A stretch of 64,000 nucleotides of DNA, from assembly GCF_013377785.1 (NCBI RefSeq), contig NZ_JABXWT010000002.1, forward strand, positions 1 to 64,000. The letters are read 5' to 3'. A model generated the notes under the pieces. It saw only the letters and a list, made by a program, of their open reading frames with translations. It was not told the DNA's origin and searched no databases. Source of the stretch: Ruegeria haliotis (GTDB taxonomy: Bacteria; Pseudomonadota; Alphaproteobacteria; Rhodobacterales; Rhodobacteraceae). Shown one piece after another: positions 1 to 8,633 of the stretch (within the stretch, counting starts at the first letter, position 1; every line of letters starts with the position of its first letter). The translations under genes and the position numbers were made by a program.

Positions 1-602
1 GACGGCTTCGAGCAGATGCTCAAGGAACTCCCAGGCTGTCTTGCGATTGGCCTTTTCGACGAGTTGGGTAACAGCGTATTTGCTGGTTCGATCAATGGCG
101 ACGAAGAGAAATAGCTTGCCCTCAGCGGTCTGGACCTCGGCGATGTCCATGTGGAAGAAGCCGATTGGATACCGTTTAAACCGCTGTCGCTTTGGTTTAT
201 CCCCCTCAACATCTGGCAGGCGCGATATACCATTCCGTTGCAGGCACCGATGCAGTGCCGACCGCGTTAGATGCGGGATCGATGGTTGAAGGGCATAGAG
301 GCAATCATCCAGTGGCAGCAATGTATGTCGTCGGAACGCAACGACCATAGCCTCTTCCTCTTCGCTGAGAACGGTTGAGCGGGGCTTTTTGGGCCCTGTT
401 TTGCGATCTTCAACAGTCTCGCGCTTTCGCCATTTGGCGACGGTCTTCGGATTGATCCCAAGTTCGCGGCTCAGCTCCGCGACCGAAGCTTGCGATCGCT
501 GTATTGCTGCTCTGACGGCGTGCGTGCCCTCTCGGCAGATTTGCGTTGCAAATCGCCTGCCGGGTAACAGTGCGTGGCGCAGCCATGACGTACTTGTCCC
601 AT
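1..602 (-). pseudogene. IS481 family transposase, N-terminal part, probably frameshifted
   Basis: Read on the minus strand, one frame is open from about 545 to the left edge. It encodes a helix-turn-helix (AELSRELGINPKTVAKWRKR), then the linker region and the start of the integrase core with the first catalytic Asp (FHMDIAEV), followed by LFLFVAIDRTSKYA. The usual start MGQVRHG is present at 602 but lies in another frame and meets a stop after about 43 codons. I recall family members reading MGQVRHGSATTTHAV; here the short ATT-like stretch is replaced by about 47 unrelated bases. That suggests a small insertion that inactivated the gene. An unusual start or programmed frameshift cannot be excluded. 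Confidence 0.6.
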
Positions 603-658
603 AATGCTTCCTTCCATTTCAACGAATGGATCGCACCATCAAACCTTGGGATCAAACA
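1..658 (-). mobile_element. IS481-type insertion sequence, truncated by the window edge
   Basis: The minus strand encodes most of an IS481-type DDE transposase that runs off the left edge. The promoter-proximal end lies near 658. There the minus strand reads TGTTTGATCCC outward from the element, and a CTAG core (660-663) follows directly. IS481 itself is known to insert at NCTAGN, so this is a plausible junction. The other terminus lies outside the window, so neither the terminal repeats nor a target duplication could be compared. The right boundary is inferred and may be off by tens of bases. Confidence 0.6.
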
Positions 659-713
659 CCTAGGCAAAATTGTCAATTGCAGTTATTTGGCTGGCAGCAA
701 ACCGGAGACGTTC

Positions 714-1592
714 ATGCCATCGCGCCGCCACATCGTCCGTGATATTTCTTACGCCTATTCCGCCGAAACCAAGAGCGGGCGGATGGTCATCAAGCTGATG
801 GAGAACACGACCGGTCGGCTGCGTCTGATCAAACGGGCCGACGGTTATGAACAGGAAATCGCCTGTGGGCGGGATTTCTGGTCGGTCATGGTCGAACGCT
901 ATGGGTTGTCACTGGATGTAGCTGCCGGATCATTGGAGAATATTCCCAAAGAGGGGCCCTTGATCCTGATTGCCAATCATCCCTATGGAATATTGGATGG
1001 AATGATGATGGGGCATATTCTGTCCCAAACGCGTGGTGATTTCCGAATTCTGGCGAATCGTGTGTTCCGCAAGGCCGAAGACCTGAACCGTATCATCCTG
1101 CCGATTTCGTTTGACGAAACGAAGGAGGCGATGAAGCTGAACCTTGATACTCGCAAAACCGCATTGAACTATTTAAGGGAAGGTGGCGCGATCGGGGTCT
1201 TCCCCGGTGGAACTGTCAGCACAGCGGCCAAACCGTTTTCTTATCCGATGGACCCGGGTTGGCGTGGCTTTACGGCCAGAATGATCGCCAAATCAAACGC
1301 CACCGTGGTACCGGTATTTTTTGACGGCCACACGTCGCGCCTGTTTCAAATCGCCAGTCATCTGCACAATACGTTGCGGATGGGATTACTGATCAAAGAA
1401 TTCAAAAAACGCGTCGATACGCCCGTGAAAGTGGTCATTGGGGAACCGATAGAGCGTGATGTTCTGGACCCATTGGGCAAGGATACGCGCAAGATGATGG
1501 ATTTCCTGCGCAAAGCCACGTATGAGCTGTCCCCGAAGCCGTTGAAGTCCTATGACTACGGCTATGAATTCGAGGAACGGCATCGCGCCTGA
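714..1592 (+). CDS. PlsC-like lysophospholipid acyltransferase family protein
   Basis: This 292-residue protein belongs to the glycerolipid acyltransferase (PlsC/OlsA/hemolysin-like) superfamily, which moves acyl chains onto lipid acceptors at the inner membrane. The motif NHPYGILDG carries the catalytic His and Asp, and FPGGTVS matches the later substrate-binding motif. The start at 714 was chosen because it begins the conserved part ([16 protein letters not shown]). The frame is open upstream to 546, but that stretch lies in the insertion sequence. It is followed 8 bases later by murI. The acceptor lipid, for instance lyso-ornithine lipid or lysophosphatidate, cannot be told from sequence alone. 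Confidence 0.8.
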   Translation: MPSRRHIVRDISYAYSAETKSGRMVIKLMENTTGRLRLIKRADGYEQEIACGRDFWSVMVERYGLSLDVAAGSLENIPKEGPLILIANHPYGILDGMMMGHILSQTRGDFRILANRVFRKAEDLNRIILPISFDETKEAMKLNLDTRKTALNYLREGGAIGVFPGGTVSTAAKPFSYPMDPGWRGFTARMIAKSNATVVPVFFDGHTSRLFQIASHLHNTLRMGLLIKEFKKRVDTPVKVVIGEPIERDVLDPLGKDTRKMMDFLRKATYELSPKPLKSYDYGYEFEERHRA

Positions 1593-1600
1593 AGGGGCAA

Positions 1601-2410
1601 ATGGCAGTAGGCATCTTTGATTCCGGATTGGGCGGGCTGACCGTCCTGAACGCCGCGCAGAAACGTCTGCCGGACGTGGATTTCCTGTATTATGCGGACA
1701 GCGCACACGCGCCGTATGGCGTGCGGAATGCGGACGACATCTATCAACTGACCCGCAATGCGGTGCAGGGTCTGTGGGCGCGGGGTTGCAATCTGGTGAT
1801 TCTGGCGTGCAACACCGCCAGCGCCGCGGCGCTGCGCCGGATGCAGGAAGAGGGCGTGCCCGAAGGCAAGCGTGTGCTGGGCGTGTTCGTACCGCTGATC
1901 GAGGCGTTGACGGAACGGCAATGGGGCGACAACTCTCCGCCGCGCGAGGTTGCCGTCAAGCATGTGGGGCTGTTTGCAACGCCCGCCACGGTGTCCAGCC
2001 GCGCGTTTCAGCGCGAACTGGCGTTTCGCGCCATCGGTGTGGATGTCGAGGCGCAGGCCTGTGGCGGTGTGGTGGACGCAATCGAAGAGGGCGATATGAT
2101 CCTGGCCGAGGCGCTGGTGCGCTCGCATGTCGATGCTCTCAAGCGGAAAATGCCGGAACCTCAGGCCGCTATTCTTGGATGCACCCATTACCCGTTGATG
2201 GCCGAGACATTTCAGCAAGCTCTGGGCCCGAATGTACAGGTTCTCAGCCAGGGAGATCTGGTGGCAGAAAGCCTGGCTGATTACTTGCAGCGGCATCCGA
2301 ACATGCTGGGCGATGGCGCGGATGGGTTTCTGACCACCGGCAAACCGGGTTTTGTCAGCGACCGGGCGACACAGTTCCTCCGACGACAGATCTCGTTCGA
2401 GGCGGCCTGA
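1601..2410 (+). CDS. murI: Glutamate racemase
   Basis: This cytoplasmic enzyme makes D-glutamate for peptidoglycan. The 269-residue length is typical. The N-terminal [13 protein letters not shown] motif carries the conserved Asp and Ser. The two catalytic cysteines are visible in [11 protein letters not shown] and in GCTHYPLM. The gene starts 8 bases after the acyltransferase gene and probably shares its transcript. Confidence 0.95.
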   Translation: MAVGIFDSGLGGLTVLNAAQKRLPDVDFLYYADSAHAPYGVRNADDIYQLTRNAVQGLWARGCNLVILACNTASAAALRRMQEEGVPEGKRVLGVFVPLIEALTERQWGDNSPPREVAVKHVGLFATPATVSSRAFQRELAFRAIGVDVEAQACGGVVDAIEEGDMILAEALVRSHVDALKRKMPEPQAAILGCTHYPLMAETFQQALGPNVQVLSQGDLVAESLADYLQRHPNMLGDGADGFLTTGKPGFVSDRATQFLRRQISFEAA

Positions 2411-2504
2411 CTTAGGTCAAGGACGATGCCTTTCTATTTCCTTTATTCGAAGACCGTCGCATCGGCGGTCGTGACATGTGACACACGGAAAAAAGAGGTC
2501 TGAC

Positions 2505-3533
2505 ATGACCCATAAAATCGCAATTCTGGGCGCATCCGGCTATACCGGCGCCGAACTGGTGCGGCTGATAGCCGAGCACCCGAACATGGACATCACCGCG
2601 CTGGCTGCCGAGCGTAAGGCGGGCATGTCGATGGCACAGGTGTTCCCGCATCTGCGCCACATGGACCTGCCGGACCTGTGTAAGATTTCCGAGATCGATT
2701 TCTCGCAAATCGACCTTTGTTTTTGCGCTTTGCCACATAAAACCAGCCAAGAAGTGATCCGGGACCTGCCAAAAAACCTGAAGATCATCGACCTGTCTGC
2801 GGATTTCCGGCTGCGCGACGCGGATGAGTACGAGAAATGGTATGGCAACCCGCATACGGCTTTGGAGCAACAGGAAGAGGCCGTTTATGGCCTGACCGAG
2901 TTCTATCGGGACGACATCCGTGCCGCGCGTCTGGTGGCTGGCACCGGCTGCAACGCTGCGACGGGGCAGTATGCGCTGCGGCCGTTGATCACGGCGGGTG
3001 TCATTGATCTGGACGATATCGTTCTGGACCTGAAATGCGCTGTGTCAGGGGCGGGACGGGCGCTCAAGGAAAATCTGCTGCATGCCGAGTTGAGCGAGGG
3101 GGCCAACGCTTATGCGATTGGCGGCACGCACCGGCATCTGGGCGAATTCGATCAGGAGTTTTCAAAACTGGCTGGACGTACTGTGCATGTCCAATTCACA
3201 CCACATCTGATTCCGGCAAACCGCGGTATTCTGGCGACGACATACGTGAAGGGCGACCCTCAGAGTGTCTATGAGACGCTTTGCAACGCATATGAGGCAG
3301 AGCCATTCATCCAGATGTTGCCGATGGGTGAGGCCCCTTCGACCCATCATGTACGCGGTTCGAATTTCTGCCATATCGGTGTAGTCGCTGACCGGATCGA
3401 ACGGCGCGCCATCGTGGTTACGGCACTGGATAACCTGACAAAAGGTAGCAGCGGGCAGGCCTTGCAGAACGCCAACCTGATGTTAGGTGAAGATGAAACC
3501 CGGGGCCTGATGATGGCTCCTCTATTCCCGTGA
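2505..3533 (+). CDS. argC: N-acetyl-gamma-glutamyl-phosphate reductase
   Basis: ArgC performs the NADPH-dependent reduction of N-acetylglutamyl phosphate in arginine synthesis. The 342-residue protein opens with a Rossmann nucleotide-binding motif ([15 protein letters not shown]) and carries the catalytic Cys in [11 protein letters not shown]. It ends with the conserved [17 protein letters not shown] region. The start at 2505 follows GAAAAAAGAGG. An in-frame ATG-like extension to 2478 lacks conservation. A GACCG/CGGTC inverted repeat precedes the gene at about 2450-2470. Confidence 0.96.
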   Translation: MTHKIAILGASGYTGAELVRLIAEHPNMDITALAAERKAGMSMAQVFPHLRHMDLPDLCKISEIDFSQIDLCFCALPHKTSQEVIRDLPKNLKIIDLSADFRLRDADEYEKWYGNPHTALEQQEEAVYGLTEFYRDDIRAARLVAGTGCNAATGQYALRPLITAGVIDLDDIVLDLKCAVSGAGRALKENLLHAELSEGANAYAIGGTHRHLGEFDQEFSKLAGRTVHVQFTPHLIPANRGILATTYVKGDPQSVYETLCNAYEAEPFIQMLPMGEAPSTHHVRGSNFCHIGVVADRIERRAIVVTALDNLTKGSSGQALQNANLMLGEDETRGLMMAPLFP

Positions 3534-3540
3534 GGACGGT

Positions 3541-3987
3541 ATGAAAACACTCAAGAAACGTCGTCGTATACAAGTCATTTTGGTGGCCGTTGTTGCCCTG
3601 GTGGTATCGACGGCGTTGATTGGGTACGCGATGCGCGACGGGATCAATTTCTTCCGCTCGCCCAGCCAAGTGATTGCCGAGCCGCCCAAGCCGACCGAGG
3701 TGTTCCGCATTGGCGGCCTGGTCGAAGAGGGTTCGATCATTCGGGGGCAGGGTGAGATCATCCGCTTTGTCGTGACAGATGGCGGCGAAAGCGTGCCAGT
3801 GGCATTTGCTGGTGTTTTGCCGGATCTGTTCTCGGAAAATCAGGGTATGGTTGGCACCGGAAGCTATGTGAACGGTGTCTTCGAAGCCACTGAAATTCTT
3901 GCCAAACACGATGAAACTTACATGCCCAAAGAAGTGGTGGATGCGCTGAAGGAACAGGGTGTCTATCAAGAGCCGGAAGAGAGCTGA
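3541..3987 (+). CDS. ccmE: Cytochrome c maturation heme chaperone CcmE
   Basis: CcmE binds heme covalently in the periplasm and passes it to the CcmF/CcmH ligation complex. The 148-residue protein has one N-terminal membrane anchor (about residues 11-29), an OB-fold, and the heme-binding His and Tyr in LAKHDETYMP. It begins 7 bases after argC. A strong terminator follows at 4008-4044, which separates it from the lysis genes and ccmF. Confidence 0.96.
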   Translation: MKTLKKRRRIQVILVAVVALVVSTALIGYAMRDGINFFRSPSQVIAEPPKPTEVFRIGGLVEEGSIIRGQGEIIRFVVTDGGESVPVAFAGVLPDLFSENQGMVGTGSYVNGVFEATEILAKHDETYMPKEVVDALKEQGVYQEPEES

Positions 3988-4007
3988 CATCAGCGACAAG
4001 TCATTAT

Positions 4008-4044
4008 AGGGCGTTGCGTGTTTTCAGCAGGCAGCGCCCTTTTT
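4008..4044 (+). terminator. Rho-independent terminator after ccmE
   Basis: AGGGCGTTGC (4008-4017) pairs with GCAGCGCCCT (4031-4040) over ten positions with one G-U, and a T run follows. It should end the argC-ccmE transcript, so the downstream lysis genes need their own promoter. Confidence 0.85.
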
Positions 4045-4049
4045 CGTTG

Positions 4050-4094
4050 CCAACTGTTTACTGTTTTTGGGGATCGTTCGTGCCACCAACTGTT
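4050..4094 (+). promoter_or_regulatory. Direct repeat of CCAACTGTT upstream of the lysis cassette
   Basis: Two perfect copies of CCAACTGTT lie at 4050-4058 and 4086-4094, with starts 36 bases apart. The second ends 11 bases before the endolysin start codon. The repeats sit in the only promoter space between the ccmE terminator and the endolysin gene, so they could bind a regulator. This is inference; no known site was matched. Confidence 0.4.
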
Positions 4095-4105
4095 GAGAGG
4101 GTGGC

Positions 4106-4717
4106 ATGCAGACGGTTCGACAAATTGCCAAAGAGATTGTGGCGCGTGAAGGCGGTTTCGTAGACGATCCGGACGATCCAGGTGGCGCGACCAAGTTCGG
4201 CGTGACGATTCATACGATGCGCAGGCTGGGCCTGGACTTGACCGGGGACGATGTTGTGACTCCGGCGGATGTCCGGGCGTTAAGCCGTCAGCAAGCCGTT
4301 GATATCTTCGTCCGGTATTACTTTGCGAAACCGCGCATTGGAAAGCTGCCAAAGGTGCTGCATGCGTCAGTGTTCGACATGTATGTAAATGCCGGGGCGC
4401 AAGCGGTCAAAATCCTGCAAAACCTGCTGCGCGAGATGCAGTTCGAGATCGCAGTAGATGGGGTGATCGGGCCGCAAACGGTGCAAGCGAGTGTCTCTGC
4501 GGCAGGCCCGCAATCCATAACCTTGCGAGATTCCTACGGCGTGGCGCGGCGGAATTACTATTTCCGGCTGGCGGATCGGCGGCAAGCGTCGCGTAAATAT
4601 GCACGCTCCCGGTCTGGCGGAAAGGGTGGTTGGATAAAGCGCGCCGAGGAGTTTCTATCGCCACAATACCACATGAATGACGCACAGTTTCAAAGGAGGG
4701 TTGCGGGATGGGATTGA
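4106..4717 (+). CDS. GTA-type endolysin, glycoside hydrolase family 108
   Basis: The 203-residue protein has the GH108 N-acetylmuramidase signature REGGFVDDPDDPGGATKFGVT, with the likely catalytic Glu at residue 15, followed by a C-terminal peptidoglycan-binding domain (DGVIGPQTVQA). Such enzymes cut the glycan backbone of peptidoglycan after a holin opens the inner membrane. No signal peptide is seen, in line with holin-dependent export. It overlaps the holin gene by 10 bases. In Rhodobacter capsulatus an equivalent endolysin-holin pair outside the main cluster releases gene transfer agents; assigning the same role here is inference from the holin family next door. Confidence 0.88.
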   Translation: MQTVRQIAKEIVAREGGFVDDPDDPGGATKFGVTIHTMRRLGLDLTGDDVVTPADVRALSRQQAVDIFVRYYFAKPRIGKLPKVLHASVFDMYVNAGAQAVKILQNLLREMQFEIAVDGVIGPQTVQASVSAAGPQSITLRDSYGVARRNYYFRLADRRQASRKYARSRSGGKGGWIKRAEEFLSPQYHMNDAQFQRRVAGWD

Positions 4718-5286
4718 TCTCGGGCGTGTTGGCAATGTTATTCGGTGGTGGACGCAACGTAGTGCGGGAAACGGCCGAAGTCTTTCGGGAAAATGCTGAC
4801 GCAAACGCCAAGCGTGGCGTTACAATCCAGAGTCAAGCGATGACCCAGTTCGGGGCCGAGTTTCAAGTGCCGCGCAAGGGTGGGTTTGATCGTTTCATGG
4901 ATGGCCTGAACCGATTGCCGCGTCCGGCGTTGGCGTTGGGTACGCTCGGATTGTTTGTTGCAGCTATGGTTGATCCGTTGTGGTTTGCGGCGCGAATGCA
5001 GGGGATAGCATTGGTGCCTGAACCGTTATGGTGGCTGTTGGGTGTCGTAGTCTCGTTTTATTTCGGGGCTCGGCATCAAGCTAAAATGCAGGACTTACAA
5101 CGGGACATCACGACGACGATGCTGCACGTGCCGACTGTGATGGCTAATATCGAAGCCTTAAGGCAGATGCGCAGCGACAGCCCCGGTGCAGCGGACACCG
5201 GATCGGATGCCCAACTGGCGATGGATGTAACCCACCCAGATGCCAACCCGGCGCTTGAGGACTGGAGGCGTCTGCGCCAAGCCTGA
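4708..5286 (+). CDS. Holin of the 3-TM gene-transfer-agent release family
   Basis: This 192-residue protein has hydrophobic segments around residues 72-92 (LALGTLGLFVAAMVDPLWF) and 105-121 (PLWWLLGVVVSFYFGARH). A basic N-terminal stretch and an acidic, polar C-terminal tail flank them. It matches my knowledge of the family named holin of 3 TMs for gene-transfer release. It would form the inner-membrane lesion that lets the endolysin reach the wall. Its start lies within the endolysin gene, so the two are translationally coupled. No phage structural genes are nearby. Confidence 0.85.
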   Translation: MGLISGVLAMLFGGGRNVVRETAEVFRENADANAKRGVTIQSQAMTQFGAEFQVPRKGGFDRFMDGLNRLPRPALALGTLGLFVAAMVDPLWFAARMQGIALVPEPLWWLLGVVVSFYFGARHQAKMQDLQRDITTTMLHVPTVMANIEALRQMRSDSPGAADTGSDAQLAMDVTHPDANPALEDWRRLRQA

Positions 5287-5361
5287 GCCGCGACACTATG
5301 TGCGTGTGAAATTGACGAAAGTCATTGGCGCTTGGCTGAGCTCGGGAGTATATCCTAGGGC

Positions 5362-7326
5362 ATGATTACAGAGCTCGGTCACTTCGCCCTCATTCTCGCT
5401 TTTCTCGTTGCCATCGTTCAGACTGTGGTGCCTTTGGTCGGGGCTGCAAAGCGCTGGCCCGGATGGATGACATTTGCCGAACCGGCGGCAATTTCCCAGT
5501 TCCTGCTGACGGCGTTTTCCTTTGGGGCGCTGGTTTGGGCGTTCACGACTTCGGATTTCTCACTGCGGATTGTGGTAGAAAACAGCCATTCGGCAAAACC
5601 GATGCTGTACAAGATCAGCGGCACTTGGGGGAACCACGAAGGCTCGATGCTGCTGTGGGTTTTGATCGTGACCTTGTTTGGGGCTATGGCTGCGTTTTTT
5701 GGCGGTGGCCTGCCACCCTCGCTCAAGGCACGGGTTCTGGCGGTGCAATCGGCCGTCGCGGTGGCGTTTTTCGCCTTTATCCTGTTCACCTCGAACCCGT
5801 TTGACCGGTTGGCGGTTGCCCCGTTTGACGGCCGCGATCTGAACCCGTTGTTGCAGGATCCCGGCTTGGCCTTCCATCCGCCGTTCCTGTATCTGGGCTA
5901 TGTCGGACTGAGCATGGCGTTCAGCTTTGCTGTTGCCGCTCTGATCGAAGGGCGCGTGGATGCGGCATGGGGTCGTTGGGTGCGCCCCTGGACATTGGCC
6001 GCATGGATTTTCCTGACCATCGGCATCGCGCTGGGATCATGGTGGGCCTACTACGAACTGGGCTGGGGCGGTTTTTGGTTCTGGGACCCGGTTGAAAACG
6101 CCTCGTTCATGCCATGGTTGCTGGCTGCGGCTCTGCTGCACTCGGCCATCGTGGTTGAAAAGCGCGAGGTGCTCAAAAGCTGGACTATTCTGCTGGCGAT
6201 TATCGCCTTCGGGTTTTCCCTGATCGGGACATTCATCGTGCGTTCGGGCCTGCTGACATCGGTGCACGCCTTTGCCAATGATCCAGAACGCGGGGTTTTC
6301 ATCCTGTTTATCTTGGTGATCTTCATCGGCGGCTCGCTGACGCTGTTTGCGGCACGCGCGCAGGCGATGGTCGCCAAGGGTGTCTTTGGCATGGTCAGCC
6401 GCGAATCCGCGCTTATCGTAAACAATGTGTTGCTGGCCGTTAGCTGTTTTGTGGTGTTCTTTGGCACCCTGTGGCCGATGGTGGCCGAGATGGCGTTCGA
6501 TCGAAAGCTCTCGGTCGGGGCGCCATTCTTCAACGCCGCATTCACGCCGTTCATGATTTTGCTGGGGATGGTTTTGCCGATCGGGGCAATGCTGCCCTGG
6601 AAACGGGGTAAGCTTGGCAAGGCTGTTTGGTCCCTGCGGTATGCCTTTGGTCTGGCGTTGGCGCTGGCACTGTTGGTCTGGGCCATGCAATCGGGGCGCA
6701 GTGCGCTGGGGCCAGTGGGTTTGTTCCTGGGGTCCTGGATCACCTTTGGCGCCATTGTCGATTTATGGAGCCGTACCGGTCGCAAGCGCAGTCTGAAACG
6801 TTTGTTCCGCCTGCCGGGGGCCGATTGGGGCAAAGCCGTGGCTCATACTGGTTTGGGCGTCACGATCTTCGCGATTGCCGGTCTGACTGCGTGGGAAGTC
6901 GAAGACATCCGTGTCGCGCAGCAGGGTCAACCGTTCGAAGTCGGACAGTTTACGCTGACCTTGCAAGATGTCCGGAGTGTTCAGGGGCCCAACTATTTCT
7001 CGACGACGGCTGACGTTCTGATCGAGCAGAACGGACGCCCGATTGGAACTCTGCACCCGGAAAAACGGGACTACCCCGTGGCCCGGATGCCGACCACAGA
7101 GGCGGCGATTGATTACCGTTTTCTGCGGGATCTGTATGTGGTGATCGGGGACCAACAGCAGGACGGCGGATGGGTGATGCGAACCTATATCAAGCCTTTC
7201 GCAAACTGGATCTGGGGTGGGTGTATCCTGATGGCGCTTGGTGGTGTCTTCAGCCTGTGTGATCGGCGTTTCCGGGTCGCAGCAGGGGCGCGCAAGACGC
7301 CTGCAACCGGAGTGCCTGCGGAATGA
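5362..7326 (+). CDS. ccmF: Heme lyase subunit CcmF
   Basis: CcmF is the large inner-membrane subunit of the holocytochrome c ligase. The 654-residue protein has about 15 membrane segments. The tryptophan-rich WWD heme-handling motif is visible in GGFWFWDPVENASFMPWLL, near residues 234-252. A large periplasmic domain precedes the last helix, as usual. The start at 5362 is separated from the holin gene by 75 bases. ccmH overlaps its end by four bases. Confidence 0.97.
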   Translation: MITELGHFALILAFLVAIVQTVVPLVGAAKRWPGWMTFAEPAAISQFLLTAFSFGALVWAFTTSDFSLRIVVENSHSAKPMLYKISGTWGNHEGSMLLWVLIVTLFGAMAAFFGGGLPPSLKARVLAVQSAVAVAFFAFILFTSNPFDRLAVAPFDGRDLNPLLQDPGLAFHPPFLYLGYVGLSMAFSFAVAALIEGRVDAAWGRWVRPWTLAAWIFLTIGIALGSWWAYYELGWGGFWFWDPVENASFMPWLLAAALLHSAIVVEKREVLKSWTILLAIIAFGFSLIGTFIVRSGLLTSVHAFANDPERGVFILFILVIFIGGSLTLFAARAQAMVAKGVFGMVSRESALIVNNVLLAVSCFVVFFGTLWPMVAEMAFDRKLSVGAPFFNAAFTPFMILLGMVLPIGAMLPWKRGKLGKAVWSLRYAFGLALALALLVWAMQSGRSALGPVGLFLGSWITFGAIVDLWSRTGRKRSLKRLFRLPGADWGKAVAHTGLGVTIFAIAGLTAWEVEDIRVAQQGQPFEVGQFTLTLQDVRSVQGPNYFSTTADVLIEQNGRPIGTLHPEKRDYPVARMPTTEAAIDYRFLRDLYVVIGDQQQDGGWVMRTYIKPFANWIWGGCILMALGGVFSLCDRRFRVAAGARKTPATGVPAE

Positions 7327-7778
7327 AACGCATTGTCTTGATCCTCATGATTTTGGCTTCACCGCTTTTCGCGGTGCAGCCTGACGAAGTTCTGGAAGAT
7401 CCCGTTCTGGAACAAAGGGCGCGTGACATCAGTACCGGGTTACGCTGCCTAGTGTGCCGGAATGAGAGCATTGACGAAAGCAACGCTGATCTGGCGCGAG
7501 ATCTGCGCCTGTTGCTGCGTGAACGGTTGGTAGCTGGCGACACGGACGATGAGGCTGTCGCCTTTATCGTGGATCGCTATGGCGAGTATGTACTGCTGAA
7601 CCCAACCACGAGTGGCTCAAACCTGTTCCTGTGGCTGGCTGGCCCCATCATGTTGTTGATTGCTGCGGCTATGGGGTGGAATTTCCTGCGCAGCCGCGCA
7701 AAGGTTCATGAATCTGGCGATACCGATACGCTGAGTGACGCAGAGAAAGAGCGCCTGCGCCAAATTCTCGACGACTGA
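7323..7778 (+). CDS. ccmH: Cytochrome c maturation thiol-disulfide protein CcmH (CcmL/CycL type)
   Basis: This 151-residue protein has a signal or anchor peptide, then the redox motif LRCLVCRNESI that reduces the CXXCH motif of apocytochrome c. A single membrane segment near residues 101-121 (FLWLAGPIMLLIAAAMGWNF) anchors it. The ATGA overlap with ccmF indicates coupled translation. No ccmI partner follows in this window. Confidence 0.95.
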   Translation: MKRIVLILMILASPLFAVQPDEVLEDPVLEQRARDISTGLRCLVCRNESIDESNADLARDLRLLLRERLVAGDTDDEAVAFIVDRYGEYVLLNPTTSGSNLFLWLAGPIMLLIAAAMGWNFLRSRAKVHESGDTDTLSDAEKERLRQILDD

Positions 7779-7850
7779 CGTTTGGTTCCACTTTCCCTCG
7801 CAGAGCTTATAAGTCAGGGTGCCCCGAAACACGGCGCGAGGGAGGTTTTC

Positions 7851-8627
7851 ATGGATTACGAAACGGTTCTTTTGGACATCACGAATGGTCTGGCGGTTTT
7901 GACACTGAACCGCCCAGACAAGATGAACGCGCTGACCACGCAGATGCGCGCCGAAATCACACATGCCATGAAATTTGCCGCCAACCACGCCCGTTGCATT
8001 GTGATGACGGGGGCCGGGTCGGCATTTTGCTCGGGTCAGGATCTTGGCGACGCCTCAAGCACCGGCAAGATCGATCTGGAACGGTCGCTGCGCGACGAAT
8101 ATGAGCCGATGCTGGAGACCATTCATAATAGTCCGGTTCCGACCATTGCCGCCGTTAACGGGCCTGCGGCCGGGGCAGGGGCCAATCTTGCGCTGTGTGC
8201 GGATGTGGTTATCGCGACCGAGAGCGCCTATTTCCTCCAGGCTTTCGCGCGCATTGGTCTGCTGCCAGACGCCGGAGGTACCTGGTTCATGCCGCGCCAG
8301 ATGGGGTTAGCCAAGGCCATGGGCGCGGCGCTTTTTGCCGACAAGATCAGCGCCCGGCAGGCGGATGAATGGGGACTGATTTGGGAGGCGGTTGCTGACG
8401 ATGCCTTCGCCGATCATTGGCGCAAGCGAGCAGAATATCTTGCAAAAGGTCCGACGGCGGGATTTGGCGCTATCAAGCAAGCACTTCGTGGCACCTATGA
8501 AAAGACCTTGCCGCAACAATTGGAAACCGAGGCCCATTTGCAGGGAGAGTGCGGACGCTCGCGCGATTTCGCTGAGGGTGTTGTAGCATTTTTGGAAAAG
8601 CGCCCCGCAAAATTCGAGGGGCGCTAA
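7851..8627 (+). CDS. Enoyl-CoA hydratase/isomerase family protein, PaaG-like
   Basis: The 258-residue crotonase-fold protein has the oxyanion-hole regions GAGSAFCSGQDL and NGPAAGAGANLALCADVV. The LPDAGGTWFMPR segment resembles the PaaG/PaaB isomerase subgroup of phenylacetate degradation. No other paa genes are near, so the substrate is unknown. The start at 7851 follows GAGGGAGG; the frame is open to 7782 but that part is not conserved. It may be read through from the ccm genes. Confidence 0.85.
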   Translation: MDYETVLLDITNGLAVLTLNRPDKMNALTTQMRAEITHAMKFAANHARCIVMTGAGSAFCSGQDLGDASSTGKIDLERSLRDEYEPMLETIHNSPVPTIAAVNGPAAGAGANLALCADVVIATESAYFLQAFARIGLLPDAGGTWFMPRQMGLAKAMGAALFADKISARQADEWGLIWEAVADDAFADHWRKRAEYLAKGPTAGFGAIKQALRGTYEKTLPQQLETEAHLQGECGRSRDFAEGVVAFLEKRPAKFEGR

Positions 8628-8633
8628 CCTGCG

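Noticed and set aside
4106..5286. Prophage remnant
   Set aside because: Only lysis genes are present; the holin family and the layout fit a gene-transfer-agent release cassette better than a decayed prophage.
6037..6833. Two overlapping minus-strand open frames
   Set aside because: They lie opposite ccmF and encode low-complexity sequence rich in Gln, Arg and Ser, as expected from antisense of membrane-protein codons.
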